This document shows, piece after piece, positions 47,158 through 54,223 of a stretch of DNA of 64,000 nucleotides. A program made the translations under genes and the position numbers. Source of the DNA: Borreliella garinii. Lineage in GTDB: Bacteria > Spirochaetota > Spirochaetia > Borreliales > Borreliaceae. Numbering within the stretch: the stretch's first letter is position 1; each line of letters begins with the position of its first letter. The notes beneath the pieces are model-generated. The model saw only the letters and a program-made list of their open reading frames with translations. It was not told the DNA's origin and ran no database searches. The stretch is taken from contig NZ_CP018744.1 in NCBI RefSeq assembly GCF_001922545.1, positions 806,001-870,000 on the forward strand, given 5' to 3'.

Positions 47158-48339
47158 ATGTCAATAAAAACAGTAAAAGACTTTAATAGCTTTGCAGGTA
47201 AGCGAGCTTTAGTAAGATGTGATTTTAATGTTCCCCTAAAAGAGGGGAACATTAGCGATGATACTAGAATTAAGGCTGCGTTGCCCACAATAGAATACCT
47301 GAAAGAAAAAGGGGCTAGAATTGTACTTATAAGTCATTTGGGTAGACCAGAGGGCAAAAAAAATCTTAAATATTCTCTTAAACCTGTTGCCAATAAATTG
47401 TCAGAGCTTTTAGGCCAGGATGTCAAGATGCTTTCTGATTGCATTGGAAGCGAAATTGTAAATAATACTTTACAAATGAAAGATGGCGATGTTGTATTGC
47501 TTGAAAATGTAAGGTTTTATGCAGAAGAAGAGAAAAACGATAAAAATTTTGCAAAAAAACTTTCTGAGAATGGAGATGTTTTTGTAAATGATGCCTTTGG
47601 CGCAGCTCATAGAGCTCATGCTTCAACGGTAGGGGTTTCTGATTATTTACCATCTGTTGGTGGATTTTTAATGGAGAAAGAAGACAAATTTCTTGGAGAA
47701 GTATTAAAAAATCCCGAAAGGCCATTTATTTCGATTATTGGTGGGTCTAAGGTTTCTTCAAAGATTGCAGTACTGGAATCACTTTTATCAAAGTCAAATG
47801 TAGTTGTGATTGGTGGTGGAATGGCCTATACTTTTTTACATTCCAAAGGATATTCTATAGGCAAATCTCTTTTAGAGAGCGAATATATTGATGTAGCTTC
47901 TTCTTTTTTAAAGAAAGCAAAAGAGTTGGATGTTAAAGTAATTTTACCGCTTGATCACATTGTAGCAGACGATTTTAATAAAAATTCTACTCCTGAGTAT
48001 ATTGATTCCTTTGATATTCCTGAGAATAAGATTGGCATGGATGTTGGAGGCAATACTTTAAAAGAAATCGAAAAGGTTATAAAAACTGCTAATACTATAA
48101 TTTGGAATGGCCCTCTTGGTGTATTTGAATTTGATTCATTTTCAAAAGGAACTGCAATGGTTGCCGAAATGGTAGCATCTTGCTCAGGTTTGACCATTGT
48201 TGGTGGTGGAGATTCTGTTGCAGCTGTTAATAAATTTAATTTATCTGATAAGATCACTCATGTTTCAACAGGTGGCGGTGCATCACTTGAATATCTTGAA
48301 GGAAAGATTTTACCAGGTATTAAGGCTTTGGAGAAGTAA
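47158..48339 (+). CDS. pgk: Phosphoglycerate kinase
   Basis: Pgk transfers phosphate from 1,3-bisphosphoglycerate to ADP, the first ATP yield of glycolysis. The 393-residue protein has the N-terminal RCDFNVP, SHLGRP, the linker region GGSKVSSK, and the nucleotide site around GGGDS and [10 protein letters not shown] stop-to-start gap of only one base links it to tpiA. The last codons (GGAGAAG) supply the tpiA ribosome site. Confidence 0.97.
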   Translation: MSIKTVKDFNSFAGKRALVRCDFNVPLKEGNISDDTRIKAALPTIEYLKEKGARIVLISHLGRPEGKKNLKYSLKPVANKLSELLGQDVKMLSDCIGSEIVNNTLQMKDGDVVLLENVRFYAEEEKNDKNFAKKLSENGDVFVNDAFGAAHRAHASTVGVSDYLPSVGGFLMEKEDKFLGEVLKNPERPFISIIGGSKVSSKIAVLESLLSKSNVVVIGGGMAYTFLHSKGYSIGKSLLESEYIDVASSFLKKAKELDVKVILPLDHIVADDFNKNSTPEYIDSFDIPENKIGMDVGGNTLKEIEKVIKTANTIIWNGPLGVFEFDSFSKGTAMVAEMVASCSGLTIVGGGDSVAAVNKFNLSDKITHVSTGGGASLEYLEGKILPGIKALEK

Positions 48340-48340
48340 A

Positions 48341-49102
48341 GTGAGAAAAACGTTTTTAGCGGGAAATTGGAAAATGCATTATACAAGCACAGAAGCTTCT
48401 ATTGTTGCAAAAAAAATCGCAACTGAAGTTAAAGCTTTAAAGGATGATTGTGTAATAATGATAACTCCCCCATTTACGGCTTTGTCTAAGGTTTCAGAAT
48501 GTATTAAGGGTAGCAATGTTCTTCTTGGTGCTCAAAATATGTCTTATATGGAAAGTGGAGCAAGGACTAGTGAAATTTCACCTTCAATGCTTTTAGAATT
48601 TGGAGTAGAGTATGTTATACTTGGTCATTCTGAATGTAGATTGTATTTGGGAGAAACAGATGAAATAATAAATAAAAAAATTCTTACGGGGCTTAAGCAT
48701 CCTTTTAAGTACTTAATTCTTTGCGTTGGAGAAACTCTTAATGAGAGAGATTCTGGAAAAACTTTAGATGTTGTTTTAAATCAGGTTAAAAAAGGGTTAG
48801 ATGGTGTTTCTGAATCAGATATTAAAAGAATAATTTTAGCTTATGAACCTGTTTGGGCAATTGGAACGGGCAAAACTGCAACTAAAGAGGAAGCAGAAGA
48901 AGTTCATAAGGCAATTAGGCTTGAGATTATGAAGCTTTATTCAAAGTCGGTTTCGGATAATGTTATAATTCAGTATGGAGGCTCTGTTAATTCAAGCAAT
49001 GTAAAAGAGCTTATGAATGAGCCCAATATTGATGGTGCTTTAATAGGCGGAGCATCTTTGAAGGCCGAATCTTTTTTATCTATAATTAATAACGTTCTTT
49101 AG
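48341..49102 (+). CDS. tpiA: Triosephosphate isomerase
   Basis: This enzyme interconverts dihydroxyacetone phosphate and glyceraldehyde-3-phosphate. The 253-residue protein has AGNWKMH (Lys11), LGHSECR (catalytic His) and [15 protein letters not shown] (catalytic Glu and the mobile loop). The start is GTG 48341. The frame is open upstream inside pgk to 48197, but that would add 48 residues unrelated to the family and contributed by another frame of pgk. GGAG at 48330-48333 gives good spacing to the GTG. Confidence 0.95.
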   Translation: MRKTFLAGNWKMHYTSTEASIVAKKIATEVKALKDDCVIMITPPFTALSKVSECIKGSNVLLGAQNMSYMESGARTSEISPSMLLEFGVEYVILGHSECRLYLGETDEIINKKILTGLKHPFKYLILCVGETLNERDSGKTLDVVLNQVKKGLDGVSESDIKRIILAYEPVWAIGTGKTATKEEAEEVHKAIRLEIMKLYSKSVSDNVIIQYGGSVNSSNVKELMNEPNIDGALIGGASLKAESFLSIINNVL

Positions 49103-49117
49103 TTAAAGAGGTTTGTT

Positions 49118-49480
49118 TTGGATTTAATTAGATTTTGTATTTTTGTAATTTTTGTTATTGTTTCAATTTTTATTATCCTTTTAATTCTAATTCAAGATGA
49201 ACAGGGTGATGGAATAGGCGGTGTTTTTGGGGGCGGTAGTTCTTCTATATTTGGGGCAAAGTCTTCAAGCGTTGCTGTAAAAGTTACTGGATTTTTTATA
49301 GCATTCTTTTTTATCTTTGTAATTTTGTTATCTTTTATGAATACTAAAAGAGCAGACAATAGCTTTCTAGATGATATAAAGACGGAAAATAAAAATAGTT
49401 CAACTTTCTGGGATAATGAGAATAATGAATCAGATACTAATATTAATGAAATTAAAGAAGAAGATTTGAAAGAAAAATAA
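49118..49480 (+). CDS. secG: Preprotein translocase subunit SecG
   Basis: SecG assists the SecYEG channel. The 120-residue protein has two membrane helices (about 4-27 and 50-72) linked by the glycine-rich GDGIGGVFGGGSSSIFGAKSS, the hallmark of the family. An acidic, poorly conserved tail follows. The start is TTG 49118 with AGAGG at 49107-49111. Location after tpiA in the glycolytic operon is known in several bacteria. Confidence 0.92.
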   Translation: MDLIRFCIFVIFVIVSIFIILLILIQDEQGDGIGGVFGGGSSSIFGAKSSSVAVKVTGFFIAFFFIFVILLSFMNTKRADNSFLDDIKTENKNSSTFWDNENNESDTNINEIKEEDLKEK

Positions 49481-49498
49481 TTTAAATTGATTACTGCT

Positions 49499-49515
49499 GT
49501 GCTATGTTATAGCAC
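49499..49515 (+). terminator. Small hairpin after secG
   Basis: GTGCTAT (49499-49505) and ATAGCAC (49509-49515) form a perfect seven-base stem with a three-base loop, followed by TCTTTTA. It starts 18 bases after secG and is a likely terminator of the gap-pgk-tpiA-secG operon. Confidence 0.65.
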
Positions 49516-49516
49516 T

Positions 49517-49550
49517 CTTTTACGTAAAGAGTCAACTCATTACGTAAAAG
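49517..49550. repeat. 34-base near-palindrome between secG and ung
   Basis: The outer arms CTTTTACGTAA (49517-49527) and TTACGTAAAAG (49540-49550) are perfect complements. The inner part GAGT/ACTC (49529-49532 and 49535-49538) also pairs, leaving only one A-A mismatch. It is followed by AATTTTAAAT. It may terminate ung on the minus strand as well as act with the previous hairpin. Confidence 0.7.
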
Positions 49551-49577
49551 AATTTTAAATCATAACTATTATCAATT

Positions 49578-50249
49578 TTATTGAAAGTTTATTTTATTTT
49601 TATTGTGTTTTTTTAAATAATTTAAAGCATCGATAAAATGATTTGATCCTAAAAATCCATTGTTTGCTGAATATGGAGATGGGTGGCTTGTTTCAAGAAT
49701 TAGATGCTTTGCTGGGTCTATGATCTTTTTTTTGCTCCTTGCTAAATTGCCCCAAAGCATAAATACAATATTTTTCAAATTTTTAGAGATTATTTTTATT
49801 ACTTCATCTGTAAAAATTTCCCACCCAATAGCTTTATGAGAAGAAGGTTTGCCTTCTTCGACCGTTAAGATTGTATTTATTAAAAATACACCTTGAATTG
49901 CCCATCTTTTTAAATCTCCGTTTGGGAGGGTTTTTATTTTTAAACTTTTTTCTATTTCTTTAAATATGTTTTGCAAAGACGGTGGAATTTTGATTTCTGA
50001 ATCTACAGAAAAAGCAAGTCCATTTGCTTGGTTTTTTCCATGATATGGATCTTGTCCAATTATTACCACCTTTATGTCTTTAAATGGTAAAGAATCAAAA
50101 GCATTGAATATAAGTTTTGGAGGAGGAAATATTTTACCTTTTTTTGTTTTATATTCATGTTTTATGAACTTCACAAGCTTTTTAAAGTATTCTTTATTGA
50201 ATTCATTGTTTAAAACTTCTTTCCAAGATTCTTCAATTTTTACTTTCAT
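49578..50249 (-). CDS. ung: Uracil-DNA glycosylase
   Basis: Ung removes uracil from DNA at the start of base-excision repair. The 223-residue family-1 enzyme has GQDPYHG (catalytic Asp67), [17 protein letters not shown], and the HPSPYSA loop with the second active-site histidine. It is a single gene, convergent with secG across two hairpins. Confidence 0.96.
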   Translation of the reverse strand: MKVKIEESWKEVLNNEFNKEYFKKLVKFIKHEYKTKKGKIFPPPKLIFNAFDSLPFKDIKVVIIGQDPYHGKNQANGLAFSVDSEIKIPPSLQNIFKEIEKSLKIKTLPNGDLKRWAIQGVFLINTILTVEEGKPSSHKAIGWEIFTDEVIKIISKNLKNIVFMLWGNLARSKKKIIDPAKHLILETSHPSPYSANNGFLGSNHFIDALNYLKKHNKNKINFQ

Positions 50250-50330
50250 TTTTGTATTATATAAGAAATAGTTTGTAATTTGAAATATATTGAAGGGACG
50301 ACTTTACTATTTTGAAATTTGATTTTTATT

Positions 50331-50987
50331 ATGGATAATGATGTATTAAAAAGAATAGAAGTTTTGTCTGAATTTATTACAGATAAAAAAAAAGCTAGAA
50401 TTGAGGAAGTATTAAGTTGTCGCACTAATTATTTAACATTTGTGCTTGAAGATATTTTTCAGCCCCAAAATGCAAGTGCTACTATTAGAACAGGTGAAAT
50501 TTTAGGACTTAGTGATGTTCATATTATTAGTAAAAGGAATAAGTGTACTTTAAATCCAGATGTTACTTTAGGATCTTCTCAGTGGATAAATTTAAATAGG
50601 TATAACAATACTAAGTTTGCACTTGATAGGTTAAAGTCTGATGGATATAGCATAGTAGCCACATCTTTGGATGAACAATCAATAAATCTTGAAGATTTTC
50701 CAATTAGCAATAAAATGGCAGTATTTTTTGGGACAGAGTTAACAGGGCTTAGCGCAGAAGCTTTTGAAGCTGCCGATTTATATTTAAAAATACCTATGCA
50801 TGGATTTACTCAAAGCTATAATATTTCTGTAGCTGTTGCAATAGTTATGTATTCTTTATCGATTCGTTTAAGAAAAAGTAGCATTAATTATTTGTTAGAT
50901 GAAGTTGAGAAATCAAATTTGAGATTAAAATACTATAGACAAGTTGTTAAAAATTATCAATTTATTGAAAATCTTATTAATTCTTAA
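50331..50987 (+). CDS. trmH: SpoU/TrmH-family tRNA 2'-O-methyltransferase
   Basis: The 218-residue SPOUT enzyme has the three family motifs: motif 1 PQNASATIRTGEILGL, motif 2 FFGTELTGLS, and motif 3 IPMHGFTQSYNISVAVAI. The arrangement suits TrmH (2'-O-methylation of G18 in tRNA). The ATG at 50331 gives the expected N-terminus; a TTG four codons earlier is possible. Neither has a clear Shine-Dalgarno. The stop codon shares the bases TTAA with the stop codon of the convergent gene at 50984. Confidence 0.88.
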   Translation: MDNDVLKRIEVLSEFITDKKKARIEEVLSCRTNYLTFVLEDIFQPQNASATIRTGEILGLSDVHIISKRNKCTLNPDVTLGSSQWINLNRYNNTKFALDRLKSDGYSIVATSLDEQSINLEDFPISNKMAVFFGTELTGLSAEAFEAADLYLKIPMHGFTQSYNISVAVAIVMYSLSIRLRKSSINYLLDEVEKSNLRLKYYRQVVKNYQFIENLINS

Positions 50988-51685
50988 ACTTCTCTTATTT
51001 TTTTCCAAGAATTTAAAAATAGATAAAAAATTGTATCGATTGCAATTATTATTAATGTAAAAATTAGAGAACCTTCTATAAGTTCGATACCCCTTACTTC
51101 AGGGTAGAATTTAAGTATTGTAGTTATAGATATTGAAACTAGTAAATTAGCTAGATATCCAGAAATTAGCCTTGATAGAGGATGAATGATCCATAAAGAT
51201 TTTATTTTTATTTGTTTAAAGTAATCATATAGCAAGATGTTTATATATTGCGATAGAAAAAACACATAAGTTCCAATTAATATTGTTAAAATGTATGTAA
51301 AGTTGTTGAATAAAATTTTAAAATGAATATCTGAGGTGTCTAATTTGTTATGATTGAATACTATCATAAAATTAATCATAATTGTAAAAGTTATGTTTAA
51401 CAAAAGACCCAATATTACGGAATTTGTTGCTTCTTTTTTATTATATTTTTCTACCATTAAGTTTAGGGAGAATAATGCCGATAAAAAAGTAATGCCTGAT
51501 AAATTTAAGGACATTCCAAATGTTTTTACATTTCTTAGTATTAGAATATTTGATATTGTTGAAATAATCGCATTGAAACAAAAAAGGCCAGATTTTCCGA
51601 AAAATCGGTAAAGAATACCTAATGTTGTATATGTAAAGAGAAGAACTCCTATCCACAAGCTTAAATCAAACATATCTTTACTCAT
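50984..51685 (-). CDS. VUT/YhhQ-related membrane protein, diverged paralogue
   Basis: The 233-residue protein has about six membrane helices and lines up along its length with the upstream neighbour (51750-52424). The family signature residues are altered: the neighbour's ATDIISEFYGKKTS reads LNLMVEKYNKKEAT here, and RTNGSTLISGLIDT reads IHPLSRLISGYLAN. It is probably a duplicate that has changed substrate or become a partner subunit. The queuosine-precursor transport role of the family should not be transferred without evidence. The stop overlaps trmH. Confidence 0.75.
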   Translation of the reverse strand: MSKDMFDLSLWIGVLLFTYTTLGILYRFFGKSGLFCFNAIISTISNILILRNVKTFGMSLNLSGITFLSALFSLNLMVEKYNKKEATNSVILGLLLNITFTIMINFMIVFNHNKLDTSDIHFKILFNNFTYILTILIGTYVFFLSQYINILLYDYFKQIKIKSLWIIHPLSRLISGYLANLLVSISITTILKFYPEVRGIELIEGSLIFTLIIIAIDTIFYLFLNSWKKIREV

Positions 51686-51749
51686 AGGATTTAATTTTAC
51701 CAGATTAATTATCTTAGATAAAGTTTTTTATTTATTAAAATTAACTTTT

Positions 51750-52424
51750 TTATTTTTGAAGTTTTATATATTTTGCAAAATATATAAAAGGTGTTCCCAA
51801 AATTCCCGCAAAACCTTTAATTAGGTATGTGGAAATTACTATATCCAGGAAAGCTTGCTTTGGGAATACTTTAAAATAGGTTGCTATACTTACAAAAATT
51901 AGTGTATCTATTAAGCCACTTATCAATGTTGATCCATTGGTTCTGAAAAATAAAAACCTAGGAAATTTTTTTTTAATAAATTGATATAGGTATACATCGT
52001 TTAACTGGGATACTAGGTATGCGACAAGAGAGGCTAATAGTAAAGCTGGTATTGAGGAGAAAATGTTTTCTAAGCTTTTAAAATTTTCTTGAGTTCTATT
52101 TGACATAAAGTGAATTTGGGTATTTGTTAATACTGCAAAGACAATGAAGCTGATAAACCCAATATAAACGGCTTTTTTTGAAGTTTTTTTTCCATAAAAT
52201 TCTGAGATAATATCTGTTGCAATGTATGACGATGCATAAATAATATTGCCTAGTGTAGCATTAATTCCAAATATTGTAATTTGTTTTAAAACTTGAATGT
52301 TTGCTATAATAATCGCTACTGCAACCCAAGCGAATAATCCATTTTTTTTAAAAAAAACGGCTATAATAATTAAAAATGAATAAGTAGTAATTAGCATAGC
52401 AAACCATAAAAACTCATTAAACAT
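51750..52424 (-). CDS. VUT-family (YhhQ-like) queuosine-precursor transporter
   Basis: The 224-residue protein has about six membrane helices and the family marks ATDIISEFYG (69-78) and RTNGSTLISGLIDT (161-174). YhhQ imports queuine or preQ bases used to modify tRNA at the wobble position. An organism with a small genome that cannot make preQ1 would need such a salvage transporter. It is the first of two tandem paralogues, 64 bases apart, and is divergent from the tmRNA gene. Confidence 0.83.
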   Translation of the reverse strand: MFNEFLWFAMLITTYSFLIIIAVFFKKNGLFAWVAVAIIIANIQVLKQITIFGINATLGNIIYASSYIATDIISEFYGKKTSKKAVYIGFISFIVFAVLTNTQIHFMSNRTQENFKSLENIFSSIPALLLASLVAYLVSQLNDVYLYQFIKKKFPRFLFFRTNGSTLISGLIDTLIFVSIATYFKVFPKQAFLDIVISTYLIKGFAGILGTPFIYFAKYIKLQK

Positions 52425-52494
52425 AAAATTCTCTTTTAGTATATTGGACTTATTATTATAAAATTTTAGTTTAATTTTTGCAAATAAGGTAGTA

Positions 52495-52523
52495 TTGTTG
52501 TTTTCTTTAGACTATGCTAAAAT
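52495..52523 (+). promoter_or_regulatory. tmRNA promoter
   Basis: TTGTTG (52495-52500), a 17-base spacer and TAAAAT (52518-52523) preceded by TGC form an extended -10 promoter. The expected start is a few bases before the mature 5' end at 52535, which RNase P would trim. Confidence 0.6.
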
Positions 52524-52534
52524 GACATTTACAA

Positions 52535-52894
52535 GGGGATGTTTTGGATTTGACTGAAAATGCCAGTATTGTAAGTTGCAGGCAGAGGGAATCTCTTAAA
52601 ACTTCTAAAATAAATGCAAAAAATAATAACTTTACAAGCTCAAACCTTGTAATGGCTGCTTAAGTTAGCAGAGAGTTTCGTTGAATTTGGCTTTGAGGTT
52701 CACTTATACTCTTTTCGATATCGAAGCTTGCTTAAAAATGTTTTCAAGTTAGTTTTTAGGGACTTTTGTACTTGAGAGCAATTTGGCGGTTTGCTAGTAT
52801 TTCCAAACCATATTGCTTAAGTAAAATGCTAGATAAGCTTGTAGAAGCTTATAATATTGTTTTTAGGACGCGGGTTCAATTCCCGCCATCTCCA
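52535..52894 (+). ncRNA. ssrA: Transfer-messenger RNA (tmRNA)
   Basis: tmRNA frees ribosomes stalled on broken mRNA. The 5' end GGGGATG (52535-52541) pairs with CATCTCC (52887-52893) as the acceptor stem, with A52894 as discriminator. The T-arm is GCGGGTTCAATTCCCGC and the 5' part has the conserved GGATTTGAC. The tag frame begins at GCA 52616 and encodes AKNNNFTSSNLVMAA, ending at TAA 52661-52663. CCA is not encoded (TTT follows) and must be added. Stretches that could form the pseudoknots lie on both sides of the tag. No smpB gene is in the window. Confidence 0.96.
52616..52663 (+). other. tmRNA proteolysis tag reading frame
   Basis: The resume codon GCA is followed by 14 codons and TAA, giving the peptide AKNNNFTSSNLVMAA. 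The hydrophobic end VMAA is the kind recognised by ClpXP and related proteases. Confidence 0.93.
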
Positions 52895-52977
52895 TTTATT
52901 TCATTCTTTTATTTATCCTTTAAACATAAGCCTTAAAAAGCATTGCTAAATTTAGAAGGTTTTTAATTATTATTTAA

Positions 52978-53049
52978 AGCGTCCTATCGGAATCGAACCG
53001 ACATCATTAGCTTGGAAGGCTAAGGTAATAGCCATTATACGAAGGACGC
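52978..53049 (-). tRNA. tRNA-Gly (anticodon UCC)
   Basis: The minus strand forms a complete cloverleaf. The acceptor stem is GCGTCCT/AGGACGC, the D-arm lies around GTATAATGGCTATTAC, the anticodon loop is CTTCCAA with TCC, and the T-arm includes GTCGGTTCGATTCCGAT. The discriminator is U, usual for glycine tRNAs, and CCA is not encoded. It converges on the tmRNA gene, and 83 bases separate the two with no GC-rich hairpin. Confidence 0.95.
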
Positions 53050-53063
53050 AAGACAATAATTTA

Positions 53064-53092
53064 CTTATATAAAAAAAATCAATTTATGTCAA
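53064..53092 (-). promoter_or_regulatory. tRNA-Gly promoter
   Basis: On the minus strand, consensus TTGACA (plus 53087-53092) and TATAAG (plus 53064-53069) are separated by 17 bases. The start near 53057 is about eight bases before the mature tRNA 5' end. Confidence 0.65.
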
Positions 53093-53169
53093 TAAGATTT
53101 ATTGTAATGTTATTTTTGGCTAGCAATTTTTTTTTTAAATAAGTACAATTAATTTAACTTAAATGTAGT

Positions 53170-53185
53170 CAAGTATAAAAACTTG
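53170..53185 (+). promoter_or_regulatory. Palindrome over a -10-like TATAAA before bpuR
   Basis: CAAGT (53170-53174) and ACTTG (53181-53185) flank ATAAAA, so a -10-like TATAAA (53174-53179) sits inside a short inverted repeat. No strong -35 is visible. BpuR is known to bind nucleic acid and to affect its own expression, so the site is a reasonable candidate operator, but this is inference. Confidence 0.35.
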
Positions 53186-53199
53186 TGTGGAGGAAATTG

Positions 53200-53571
53200 A
53201 TGGGAGAGAGAGGGGAAGTATACTCTGAGAAGCTATTTACAGAGTCTGAGAGAACTTATTTTTTTAATGTCAAGGAAAATAGAAAAGGGGATTATTTTTT
53301 AAATATTGTAGAGAGCAAAAGAAGTCCAAGTGGAGATTTTGAAAGACATTCTATTTTTGTATATGAAGAAAATATAAGTGAGTTTGAATCCAATTTGCTT
53401 AAGGCAATAGCTGTTATTAAGAAAAAAGTGTCTACAGGATCTGTTGATTCTTCTATGAGGCATGATAGGGGGAGGTATGATGAATATGGAGAGAAATCTA
53501 AATTAGATGATTCTAGATTTCAGAATAAATCTCATTTATCGGGCGGACGATTTAAAAAGAAGGATTATTAA
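53200..53571 (+). CDS. bpuR: PUR-domain nucleic-acid-binding regulator BpuR
   Basis: This is a small DNA- and RNA-binding protein that, in Borrelia burgdorferi, acts with BpaB at erp operators and binds RNA (established knowledge). The 123-residue product has a PUR fold: beta strands [30 protein letters not shown], then a helix ([21 protein letters not shown]). A basic, disordered tail rich in S, R, D and K follows (about 85-123). The start is ATG 53200 with GGAGGA at 53189-53194; a GTG five codons earlier would place the ribosome site inside the gene. Confidence 0.9.
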   Translation: MGERGEVYSEKLFTESERTYFFNVKENRKGDYFLNIVESKRSPSGDFERHSIFVYEENISEFESNLLKAIAVIKKKVSTGSVDSSMRHDRGRYDEYGEKSKLDDSRFQNKSHLSGGRFKKKDY

Positions 53572-53585
53572 TTTTTATTATTTTT

Positions 53586-54131
53586 TTAAATTAGTTTAAA
53601 ATTTTTTCTATGAAGGCTTAAAACCCCATATTTCTTTATTGCATTTTTATGTTCTTTTGTGGGGTATCCTTTATTTTTTCTGAGCAAATATAATGGATAA
53701 ATTTTATCGTATTCATCTATCAGTTTATCTCTTTTAACTTTAGCAATAATTGAAGCAGCTTTTATTTCATCTATTATTGAATCTCCTTTAATTATTGCTT
53801 TAACAGTTTTTGCTGTTATTTTTGGGACAAATTTACCATCTACAAATACTAAACTGCAATTTAATTTTAGGTTTTCGTATGCAGTTTGCATTGCAAGAAG
53901 AGTTGCGTTATGAATATTTATTTTTTCTATTATTATATTTGAAATTTCAGCGAATGCATAATATGAGTTTTCAAGTATTAATGAAGATAGGTACTCTCTT
54001 TTTTCTTTTTTTAGTTTTTTAGAATCATCCAATTCTTTTATAAAGTTAGGCTTTTTTTTGAAAACTACAGCAGCACTTAGAACAGGTCCAAAAATACAGC
54101 CTCTTCCAACTTCATCTATTCCGCAAATCAT
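53586..54131 (-). CDS. rnhB: Ribonuclease HII
   Basis: RNase HII cuts RNA in DNA hybrids and removes single ribonucleotides. The 181-residue protein has the N-terminal GIDEVGRGCIFGPV with the first two metal acids (Asp6 and Glu7), DDSKKL, VDGKF and the later acid in IIDEIKAASIIAKV. It converges on bpuR across 14 bases and diverges from smc. Confidence 0.94.
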   Translation of the reverse strand: MICGIDEVGRGCIFGPVLSAAVVFKKKPNFIKELDDSKKLKKEKREYLSSLILENSYYAFAEISNIIIEKINIHNATLLAMQTAYENLKLNCSLVFVDGKFVPKITAKTVKAIIKGDSIIDEIKAASIIAKVKRDKLIDEYDKIYPLYLLRKNKGYPTKEHKNAIKKYGVLSLHRKNFKLI

Positions 54132-54141
54132 AATTAACCTT

Positions 54142-54170
54142 TTTATAAAAATATTTTTATTTATTATAAT
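54142..54170. promoter_or_regulatory. Overlapping divergent -10 elements of smc and rnhB
   Basis: The sequence ATTATAAT at 54163-54170 provides TATAAT on the plus strand (54165-54170, with TTTATA at 54142-54147, 17-base spacing) and TATAAT on the minus strand (54168-54163). The two promoters would therefore overlap and compete. The -35 elements are weak on both strands. Confidence 0.4.
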
Positions 54171-54223
54171 ATGAAATTGTAGATTTATCAGTAATTGTTT
54201 TTTAATTTTAATTGGGAGTTAGT

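Noticed and set aside
48197..48340. 48-residue extension of tpiA into pgk
   Set aside because: It is an off-frame reading of conserved pgk sequence; GTG 48341 gives the standard start [11 protein letters not shown].
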